A stretch of 5,549 nucleotides of DNA. It comes from an uncultured Cellvibrio sp. (lineage in GTDB: Bacteria > Pseudomonadota > Gammaproteobacteria > Pseudomonadales > Cellvibrionaceae). Position 1 is the stretch's first letter, and every line of letters begins with the position of its first letter. This document shows, piece after piece, positions 1-5,549 of the stretch. The position numbers and the translations under genes are program-made. The DNA lies in contig CAMLOU010000202.1 in assembly GCA_946481735.1 (NCBI GenBank), positions 1 through 5,549 of the forward strand. Reading direction: 5' to 3'. A model generated the notes under the pieces. It did not search any database and had not been told where the DNA came from. It was given only the letters and a program-made list of their open reading frames with translations.

Positions 1-2474
1 CGGTGGCGGGGATTTTTGTGATCCTGTGTCAGCTGAAGATTAATGTCACCAATGCTTATGCGGGCTCCATTGCCTGGTCAAATTTTTTCTCGCGCTTAAC
101 CCACAGTCATCCCGGCCGCGTGGTGTGGCTGGTGTTTAATGTCACCATCGCGTTGCTGTTGATGGAGCTCGGCGTTTACCACGCACTGGAACAAACCCTG
201 GGGGTTTACGGGATTGTGGCAGTGGCTTGGCTCGGCGCTTTGGTCGCGGACCTGGTGATCAATAAACCCTTGGGGTTCAGCCCGAAACATATCGAATTTA
301 AACGCGCGCATCTGTACGACATCAATCCTGTGGGTTTTGGTGCGATGTTGCTCGCGTCCGCTATCGGTATAACCTGTCACACCGGTGCGCTCGGTGACGT
401 CGCACAAGCCTTGTCTCATTTCATTGCCCTGCTGGCCTCGCTGATTATTGCTCCACTTATTGCCTGGGGCACCAAGGGGCGCTACTACATTGCGCGGCCG
501 GTGGTGGAGATCAGCACGATTGATGGCACCGTCCATTGTTGTATCTGCGAACATAAATTCGAACGCGAAGATGTTACCTACTGCCCGGCTTATGCCGGCC
601 ATATCTGTTCGTTATGCTGTTCGCTTGATGCGCGTTGTAACGACCACTGTAAACCCGGCGCCGGTTACGCTGAGCAGCTGCGCGGATTCTTTACCGCGTT
701 TTTACCGGAGTGGCTGACACCCAATATTAATTCACGTATCGGCCATTTTCTGACACTGGTGATCATCATCAACGGCTTATCCGCCGTGTTGCTGTCGATG
801 ATTTATTTTCAAACGCTGACCGAAGATATTGCGACGGCGCAGTTACTGGCTACGACCTTGTGGAAAGTATTTTTTCTGTTGGTGATTATCACCGGCGTGG
901 TGAGTTGGTTGTTTGTATTGGCTCACGAAAGCCGCGTGGTTGCCCAGGAAGAAACCCAACGCCAAACCCGTTTACTGATGGAAGAAATTGTTGCCCACGA
1001 ACGCACCGACAAAGCATTACAAGAAGCCAAGGAACACGCCGAAGCGGCCAACCTTGCCAAAAGCCGTTACCTGACCGGTATCAGCCACGAATTGCGTTCG
1101 CCTTTGAATGCGGTTTTGGGTTACACGCAATTGCTGGAAAAAGATCCGGCCATGCCAGCGAATCGCAAAGATGCCCTGGCAGTGATTCGCCGCAGTGGTG
1201 AGCATCTGGCGGATTTGATTGAAGGCTTGCTGGATATCTCCAAGATTGAAGCGGGCCGCCTGGATTTACACAAAGACCAGGTGCGCTTGTCGGTGCTGAT
1301 GGACCAACTGGTGAACATGTTTCGTTTGCAGGCGGAAGCGAAAGGCTTGGTATTTGAATACCATTGCAATGATCGTTTACCGGAATTTGTGCATACCGAT
1401 GAAAAACGCTTGCGCCAGATTTTAATTAATCTGTTATCCAACGCGATCAAATACACGGAACAAGGCAAGGTCAGCTTCACCTTGCGTTACCGCAATCAGG
1501 TGGCAGAGTTCAGTGTGCTGGATACCGGCGAAGGGATTGCACCGGAAGATATCGAACGCATCTTCCGCCCCTTCGAGCGTGTGCGTAAACCAGGCTGCAC
1601 CGCCTTGGGAACTGGTTTGGGTTTAACCATTACGCGCTTGCTGGCAGAAATTATGGGCGGCGATATTTCGGTCAAAAGCACACCGGGCCAAGGCAGTTTA
1701 TTTAAAGCAAGTTTGATGCTCTCAAGCGTGAGTAAACCACTGCCGGAATCGATTACCGCACCGGCGCAAACCATCTATGGGTATCGCGGCAAGGTGCGCC
1801 ATGTGATGATCGTGGATGATGAAGCACCGCACCGGCACTTGTTGCGTGCGATGCTGACGCCGCTCGGTTTTAATATCAGTGAGGTCGGCAATTCACTGTT
1901 AGCCATGGAACAACTGAAACAGGAAACCGAAAACGGCACCGCGCCGGATCTTATCCTGCTGGATGTATCCATGCCTGGCTTGAACGGCTGGGAGCTGGCT
2001 GCACAACTGCGCGAGTTTGGTTATCACGCGCCGATTATCATGGTATCCGCCGATGCCAGCGAAGGCCGCAACCGACCCAAAGACAAAACCGACAGGCCGC
2101 CATTGCACGATGCTTATGTGATAAAACCGGTGCGACTTAACTTGCTGCTGGAACATATCGGCCGCTTACTCAATTTAACCTGGTGTTATGAAAAATCACC
2201 GGCAAGCAACACTGTTCACATACCCGCTCCGGTGATTCCTGTTCTACAACTACCGGACGATATCCATATCAAGCGGTTGCGCGAATTAGCCATTATCGGC
2301 CACAAAAAGGGATTACAGGATTACCTGCAACAACTGGAGCACAACCGTCAGGCGCAGCCCGGCTTCATTGAACACATCAAAACCTTCGTCAACAATTTTC
2401 AGTTTGAAAAGATCATCACACTGCTGGGCAAACACACAACAGAAACAACGGGTGTCAGTTATGAACAACCATAA
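1..2474 (+). CDS. Hybrid sensor histidine kinase with NCS1 permease-like sensor domain (5'-partial)
   Basis: Inner-membrane hybrid histidine kinase; its 5' end lies outside the window (reading frame starts at base 3, residue 1 here). Visible order: end of an NCS1 purine/cytosine permease-like domain (about 1-155, helices near 40-62, 66-86, 111-130, 135-154; signature KINVTNAYAGSIAWSNFFSR); a cytoplasmic Cys-rich segment (179-216, nine Cys); two membrane helices (about 249-271, 287-309); a coiled-coil linker; HisKA with H362 in SHELRSPLN; HATPase with N480, D507 (DTGEG) and GTGLGL at 536-541; receiver with D605/D606, phospho-acceptor D654, S682 and K708; and a helical tail of about 100 residues with no recognised domain. 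All kinase and receiver catalytic residues are intact. It overlaps the next gene by 14 bp, so the two should be co-translated and form a pair. The permease-like part suggests sensing of a small, perhaps nitrogenous solute; that ligand is inference. No canonical Hpt domain is seen. Confidence 0.93.
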   Translation, partial: VAGIFVILCQLKINVTNAYAGSIAWSNFFSRLTHSHPGRVVWLVFNVTIALLLMELGVYHALEQTLGVYGIVAVAWLGALVADLVINKPLGFSPKHIEFKRAHLYDINPVGFGAMLLASAIGITCHTGALGDVAQALSHFIALLASLIIAPLIAWGTKGRYYIARPVVEISTIDGTVHCCICEHKFEREDVTYCPAYAGHICSLCCSLDARCNDHCKPGAGYAEQLRGFFTAFLPEWLTPNINSRIGHFLTLVIIINGLSAVLLSMIYFQTLTEDIATAQLLATTLWKVFFLLVIITGVVSWLFVLAHESRVVAQEETQRQTRLLMEEIVAHERTDKALQEAKEHAEAANLAKSRYLTGISHELRSPLNAVLGYTQLLEKDPAMPANRKDALAVIRRSGEHLADLIEGLLDISKIEAGRLDLHKDQVRLSVLMDQLVNMFRLQAEAKGLVFEYHCNDRLPEFVHTDEKRLRQILINLLSNAIKYTEQGKVSFTLRYRNQVAEFSVLDTGEGIAPEDIERIFRPFERVRKPGCTALGTGLGLTITRLLAEIMGGDISVKSTPGQGSLFKASLMLSSVSKPLPESITAPAQTIYGYRGKVRHVMIVDDEAPHRHLLRAMLTPLGFNISEVGNSLLAMEQLKQETENGTAPDLILLDVSMPGLNGWELAAQLREFGYHAPIIMVSADASEGRNRPKDKTDRPPLHDAYVIKPVRLNLLLEHIGRLLNLTWCYEKSPASNTVHIPAPVIPVLQLPDDIHIKRLRELAIIGHKKGLQDYLQQLEHNRQAQPGFIEHIKTFVNNFQFEKIITLLGKHTTETTGVSYEQP

Positions 2475-3375
2475 AAATCAGCGTCCTGTGGTATTAGTTG
2501 TCGATGATGCAATTGACAGCATCCACATGCTTAACGATGTCCTGGAAGACGCCGCTTTTACGGTACTGGTGGCATTGGAGGGTGCTCAGGCATTAACGAT
2601 TACACAAAACATTACGCCGGATATTATCCTGCTCGATGCAATCATGCCCAATATGGATGGCTTTGAAACCTGCCGCCGATTGAAACAGAACCCTGACCTG
2701 GCAAACGTGCCGATTATCTTTATGACCGGCCTTAGCGATACCGAACATGTGGTGATGGGACTCGGCGCGGGCGGCGTGGATTACATCACCAAGCCGATCA
2801 ACGCCGAAGAATTAGTTGCGCGTATGCGTGTGCATCTTACCAATGCGCGCATGACCCAAAGTGCGCGCAGTGCACTGGATACCGCGGGCCAATTTTTATT
2901 GGCCACCGATCAACAGGGGCATTTATTATGGGCCACGCCCCAGGTGCACCACCTGCTACAAGCCGCCGGCGCCGATGAACCGACCCAGCGCGCTGCTATC
3001 AGCCTCGCCCTGTGCGAGTGGCTGGCGCACAAACCGGAGGGCGGGCACAGCCTCAGTTTTAATTTCTTGCCGCGCACACTGAGTGTGGAATTTCTTGCAG
3101 TAGTTGATAACAAGGAATACTTGTTGCGCCTGAGCGATACGCCGAAACCCGCCGCCGCTACCGATGCATTTAAACAACAATTTGCGGTGACCGGACGCGA
3201 GGCTGACGTGTTGTTGTGGATTGCCAACGGCAAAACCAACCGCGAAATCGGCCAGATTCTGGAGATGAGCCCGCGCACCGTCAATAAACACCTGGAGCAG
3301 ATATTCCGCAAACTCGGGGTAGAAAATCGCACCTCGGCCGCGGCGGTGGCGATCCGTTGTCTCGCCAAGGCCTGA
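2461..3375 (+). CDS. Response regulator transcription factor: receiver, PAS-like middle, LuxR-type HTH
   Basis: Cytoplasmic response regulator of 304 residues, probable partner of the hybrid kinase just upstream. The receiver (about 9-125) has the acidic pair D15/D16, phospho-acceptor D59 in LLDAIMPNMDG, T89 and K111 in TKP. The middle (about 130-230) contains ALDTAGQFLLATDQQGHLLW, which reads like the start of a PAS fold but is too divergent to be sure. The C-terminus (about 240-300) is a LuxR/GerE helix-turn-helix: VTGREADVLLWIANGKTNRE, then SPRTVNKHLEQIFRKLGVENR. The ATG at 2461 places the receiver at the N-terminus as usual and overlaps the kinase stop by 14 bp. An in-frame GTG at 2452 would add three residues; an in-frame ATG at 2368 would add 31 residues that only read the kinase gene out of frame. 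The ribosome site before 2461 is weak, which fits translational coupling. Target genes are unknown; the inverted repeat shortly downstream is one possible binding site. Confidence 0.93.
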   Translation: MNNHKNQRPVVLVVDDAIDSIHMLNDVLEDAAFTVLVALEGAQALTITQNITPDIILLDAIMPNMDGFETCRRLKQNPDLANVPIIFMTGLSDTEHVVMGLGAGGVDYITKPINAEELVARMRVHLTNARMTQSARSALDTAGQFLLATDQQGHLLWATPQVHHLLQAAGADEPTQRAAISLALCEWLAHKPEGGHSLSFNFLPRTLSVEFLAVVDNKEYLLRLSDTPKPAAATDAFKQQFAVTGREADVLLWIANGKTNREIGQILEMSPRTVNKHLEQIFRKLGVENRTSAAAVAIRCLAKA

Positions 3376-3400
3376 TGCCAACAAGTGGAGCCAAGGAGGA

Positions 3401-3442
3401 ATCAACAGTATGTTGATACGCTCCGTCTTCCCCCATCAACAT
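3401..3442 (+). repeat. Three-part inverted repeat able to form two alternative hairpins
   Basis: ATCAACA (3401-3407) is followed after 3 bp by its reverse complement TGTTGAT (3411-3417), and a second ATCAACAT (3435-3442) can pair with ATGTTGAT (3410-3417) over 8 bp. The central arm can pair with only one partner at a time. The array begins right after the Shine-Dalgarno sequence AAGGAGG (3393-3399), and its central arm contains the ATG at 3410. It could be an RNA switch over that start, or a dyad operator for a DNA-binding protein. The pairing is seen directly; any function is inference. Confidence 0.5.
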
Positions 3443-3517
3443 CATTACGAAGCAGTTATCGTGGTTAGACGATACATAAAAAATCACGACGGGCTGACAA
3501 CACCCGCGCATTTTTAA
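3410..3517 (+). CDS. Possible small protein, 35 residues
   Basis: A short ORF starting MLIRSVFPHQHHYEAVIVVR and ending TTPAHF, beginning 35 bp after the response regulator stop. Its main support is the near-consensus Shine-Dalgarno AAGGAGG at 3393-3399, stronger than any site before the larger genes here, although the 10-nt spacing to the ATG is slightly long. The peptide is rich in His and basic residues, has no signal peptide or membrane helix, and resembles nothing I recognise. The ATG sits inside one arm of the inverted repeat at 3401-3442, so translation could depend on RNA folding. It could be a third cistron of the signalling operon, a leader peptide, or chance. Conservation across related genomes would decide. 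Confidence 0.28.
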   Translation: MLIRSVFPHQHHYEAVIVVRRYIKNHDGLTTPAHF

Positions 3518-3617
3518 CGCAATAGCATTGTATTCCTTGTAGAATCTGGCAAATTCCCTGTCATACAAAAGCAATAGCGATGAAATCTTTAATCTTTTTC
3601 AATGCAGCCTAGCCAAT

Positions 3618-4391
3618 ATGATTATCTCTCTTTTCACATTCGCTGCGGACTATCCGCGTCGATTCAGCGCCACGATGAAGGTCATGTTGATCATCATGAC
3701 CTGTTACTTTTGCAGCGCACAGACTGTGAGCGCAGCCACACAAGTCCGGCTTGATGGCAACCAAATCATCTATCGGGGCGGCCTGACGGCTGAAGCCAAT
3801 GCCAAAGTATTTGCGCTATATGAAAAGGCTTCCACCAAACCTACCCAGCTCTCCATTCGCAGCCCGGGGGGCCCTATAGATGTCGGACTGGACCTGGGCG
3901 AATGGACGCATCAACAAGGCCTGGATGTGCGCGTGGATGAATTCTGTTTTTCATCCTGTGCCAACTACATCTTTACCGCCGGGGTAAAAAAAATTCTTGG
4001 AAAGAATGCGATTATCGGCTTTCACGGCGGCGCCTCCAGTGAAAGTTTTAATATGGCGCAGATGAATGCCACACTGGCCAGGATACCGGCGGAGCAACGC
4101 GAAAAGGTGCGCGAAGAGGTGGAGCAGCAACTAAAGGCCTATATAGCAGCCAATAAAAAGCGTGAAGCCAATTTTTACCAGGCCATTGCGGTAGCACAAA
4201 AGATTACCACCCTTGGCCAGCAAGGTGTTTATCACATCTATCAAAAAACCGGATTCAAGGGTTGGTATTATTCGCTGGATGATATGGAGAAACTGGGCTT
4301 GAAAAATATCCATGTTGTCGGTGGCGATTGGAACCCCGAGCAACAGGAAAATCGCTATAAAATTTATCGTGTATCCCTGGAGAATATTTAG
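3618..4391 (+). CDS. Secreted ClpP/crotonase-fold protein (COG3904-like)
   Basis: Predicted exported protein, 257 residues from the ATG at 3618. An in-frame ATG at 3675 gives 238 residues and a more ordinary signal peptide, MKVMLIIMTCYFCSAQTVSA, with likely cleavage before ATQVRL; neither start has a good Shine-Dalgarno, and I favour 3675 as the functional start. The mature part resembles periplasmic ClpP-like proteins: a strand ending in SIRSPGG (S82-G85, the usual oxyanion-loop position), FCFSSCANYIF with C-x-S-x-C (C110, S112, C114), IIGFHGG with H136, a charged helix (about 160-185), and a late SLDDMEKLGL segment like the one closing the ClpP fold. S112 and H136 are the likely catalytic pair, and C110 and C114 could form a disulfide in the periplasm. 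The third catalytic residue is not clear. The substrate is unknown and it may not be an active protease. It stands alone, convergent with the glucanase gene downstream. Confidence 0.85.
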   Translation: MIISLFTFAADYPRRFSATMKVMLIIMTCYFCSAQTVSAATQVRLDGNQIIYRGGLTAEANAKVFALYEKASTKPTQLSIRSPGGPIDVGLDLGEWTHQQGLDVRVDEFCFSSCANYIFTAGVKKILGKNAIIGFHGGASSESFNMAQMNATLARIPAEQREKVREEVEQQLKAYIAANKKREANFYQAIAVAQKITTLGQQGVYHIYQKTGFKGWYYSLDDMEKLGLKNIHVVGGDWNPEQQENRYKIYRVSLENI

Positions 4392-4421
4392 TTTTTATTC
4401 CGGCCTTATCACTAAAGAAAA

Positions 4422-4450
4422 CCGGTTAACCCCCTTGGGGAGCTAACCGG
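4422..4450 (-). terminator. Intrinsic terminator of the GH81-like gene
   Basis: CCGGTTA (4422-4428) pairs perfectly with TAACCGG (4444-4450), with an inner CCC/GGG stem around a CTTG loop. Read on the minus strand, the hairpin is followed directly by TTTTCTTT, and it starts 19 nt after the stop codon of the minus-strand gene. On the plus strand the hairpin is followed by CCCTTGATC with no T-run, so it should act mainly for the minus-strand gene. Confidence 0.85.
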
Positions 4451-4469
4451 CCCTTGATCACTTAACGCA

Positions 4470-5549
4470 TTACTGAACGACCCACGAATGCGGCGCAGAC
4501 ACATTATTGCCCTCGCCGCGCGTTGCGGTGTTCACGGTAAAATAATAGGTCAAGGTATTACCCACTTGTTGGTTCGGAATCACCACCTCAAAGCTGTTAC
4601 CGCTGGTGCGTGTCATCCCATTCCAACCGGGCGTGAAACACCAGGCCCAATTCAGATTCTCTTCCGTGGTGAAGGTAATCGTCACGCTGCCATTCGCATA
4701 GCTGGCGGTTGTGGTATAAGCCACGGTCGCGCCATTGGGTAAGGTCGCATTTGCGCTATAACCCTCGGCAGCGGCACTCGATGAAGAGGCCGCAGAACTG
4801 CTGCTGGCAACAGAACTGGATGAGGCGCCGCCAGTCTCGCCGTAGGTGATGCTGCTCCAACTGGCTTCAATCGGCCCCGGATAAAATATCTGGCCGCTGG
4901 CGGGCGTGTAGGTATAAAAGCGGGCTTCTACCAAATCACCCTCTTCATACGCATTGGACCGCGTGACCTGATAGGTAAAGGTACCGTCACCGTTAGCTAT
5001 TTCTGCACCCACTCTGGTTTGCACATCAATCACATCGTAATCCTGCTGACCGTTGCGGCGGGCAAATAAATGCACCTGGTTTTTTTCTTCCGGTAAGCGA
5101 ATGCTGAATTGCACACTGCCGCTAGCCAGGGGCAGGATATTGACCACACCAATATCATTCGGCGTACCGATAGAAGAGGAAGAAGAGCTATCAGAACTTG
5201 CGATGCTGCTGACCGATGACGCACTGGATGAGCTATCCACCGAGGAACTGTTCACGGAAGAACTCCCCACCGAAGAACTGCTCACCGCCACGCTGGACGC
5301 ACTACTGGCAATTGAACTTGCCACGGAGCTTGACGAAGACGACGGCGTGCTCACTCCGGATTGACTCATCACTTCCATCTCGCCCGGCCCCACATTCACC
5401 ACCATGCCATCGGTGAACTCAACGTTTTTACTGTTGGTCAGATCCGCGTTATAGACGATGTAGGTGCGCGTATCGTCTTTGATAAACACCGCATAGGTTG
5501 CATGGTTTTCCGCTACGACACTTTTGTCGATAGCGCCGTATTGCTGGAA
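4470..5549 (-). CDS. Modular secreted glycanase, probable GH81 beta-1,3-glucanase C-terminus with two C-terminal modules (5'-partial)
   Basis: The last 359 residues of a larger protein; the frame stays open to the window edge, so the GTG at 5489 is not the start. Counting from the edge, residues 1-63 (ATYAVFIKDDTRTYIVYN, then VEFTDGMVVNVGPGEMEV) resemble the last beta-sandwich strands of GH81 endo-1,3-beta-glucanases. A serine-rich linker follows (about 68-126). Module one (about 130-238, with NGDGTFTYQVTRSNAYEEGD and a late FYTYTPASGQIFYPGP) looks like a beta-sandwich carbohydrate-binding module, perhaps for beta-1,3-glucan. A second linker (about 243-261, mostly Ser/Ala) leads to module two (263-359), rich in Thr and aromatics (NLNWAWCFTPGWNGM), also probably a binding module; I cannot name either family with confidence. 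The enzyme should be exported, with laminarin- or callose-type glucan the likely substrate. The gene ends at TAA (4470-4472), before a clear terminator. Confidence 0.85.
   Translation of the reverse strand, partial: FQQYGAIDKSVVAENHATYAVFIKDDTRTYIVYNADLTNSKNVEFTDGMVVNVGPGEMEVMSQSGVSTPSSSSSSVASSIASSASSVAVSSSSVGSSSVNSSSVDSSSSASSVSSIASSDSSSSSSIGTPNDIGVVNILPLASGSVQFSIRLPEEKNQVHLFARRNGQQDYDVIDVQTRVGAEIANGDGTFTYQVTRSNAYEEGDLVEARFYTYTPASGQIFYPGPIEASWSSITYGETGGASSSSVASSSSAASSSSAAAEGYSANATLPNGATVAYTTTASYANGSVTITFTTEENLNWAWCFTPGWNGMTRTSGNSFEVVIPNQQVGNTLTYYFTVNTATRGEGNNVSAPHSWVVQ
5239..5283 (-). repeat. 15-bp tandem repeat coding for part of the poly-serine linker
   Basis: Three imperfect 15-bp units in a row on the plus strand: ACCGAGGAACTGTTC, ACGGAAGAACTCCCC and ACCGAAGAACTGCTC, with a decayed fourth starting ACCGCCACGCTG. 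On the coding strand each unit gives a five-residue SSSVx step (x = G, N or D). The period matches a whole number of codons, so adding or losing units would only change linker length. This suggests the linker grew by local duplication. Confidence 0.7.

Noticed and set aside
2368..2460. Longer start for the response regulator at the ATG at 2368
   Set aside because: It would add 31 residues fully inside the kinase coding region, before a receiver domain that normally lies at the N-terminus.
2910..3405. Two long minus-strand ORFs opposite the response regulator
   Set aside because: They lie over the PAS-like and HTH coding region, have no recognisable motifs and are best explained by codon bias of the real gene.
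3490..3515. Possible terminator of the signalling operon (CGGG/CCCG stem, then TTTTT)
   Set aside because: The stem is only 4 bp with a 9-nt loop and four bases separate it from the T-run; too weak to annotate. The 6-bp TATCGT/ACGATA stem at 3457-3474 has no T-run either.
3537..3567. Promoter for the ClpP-like gene (TAGAAT at 3540, or TTGTAG with CATACA)
   Set aside because: TAGAAT has no acceptable -35 at 16-18 bp, and the TTGTAG/CATACA pair has a poor -10 and a 19-bp spacer.
3281..3574. Minus-strand ORF of 97 codons crossing the intergenic gap
   Set aside because: Half of it is antisense to the HTH coding region, its start lacks a ribosome site, and the product shows no domain or signal peptide.
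3648..3680. Twin-arginine signal in the N-terminus (PRRFSATMKV) of the exported protein
   Set aside because: The residues after RR do not fit the R-R-x-F pattern, and the hydrophobic stretch after M20 fits an ordinary Sec signal starting at 3675.
5053..5364. Plus-strand ORF of 103 codons, very acidic (many Glu, Asp, Leu)
   Set aside because: It is the antisense reading of the serine-rich linker; its repeated composition follows from the serine codons on the other strand, and it has no ribosome site.

Overview
The window looks like part of a chromosome from a polysaccharide-degrading gammaproteobacterium, most likely Cellvibrio or a close relative. The main clue is the minus-strand gene at the right edge. 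It encodes a multi-module secreted protein whose parts are joined by long poly-serine linkers, a style typical of Cellvibrio and Saccharophagus carbohydrate-active enzymes, and what is visible of its catalytic module resembles the end of a GH81 beta-1,3-glucanase. The genus is inferred from style and composition only.

Left block (1-3375, plus strand): a two-gene signalling operon. The first gene is cut by the window edge. Its product joins the end of an NCS1-type (purine/cytosine permease-like) membrane domain to a cysteine-rich segment, two more membrane helices, a histidine kinase core and a receiver domain. The second gene overlaps it by 14 bp and encodes a response regulator (receiver, PAS-like middle, LuxR-type helix-turn-helix). 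Together they look like a transporter-like sensor that passes phosphate to a transcription factor; the ligand and target genes are not in the window.

Middle (3376-3617): a 242-bp gap. It holds a strong Shine-Dalgarno sequence followed by a possible 35-residue ORF, and three copies of a 7-bp element arranged so that two different hairpins can form over that start codon. A 10-codon ORF ends 5 bp before the next gene. No convincing promoter was found.

Right block: a plus-strand gene (3618-4391) for a secreted protein with a ClpP/crotonase-like fold and a C-x-S-x-C motif. It converges on the minus-strand GH81-like gene (4470 to the right edge). The 78-bp gap between them carries a clear intrinsic terminator oriented for the minus-strand gene. 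No RNA genes, mobile elements, CRISPR arrays or origins were seen.
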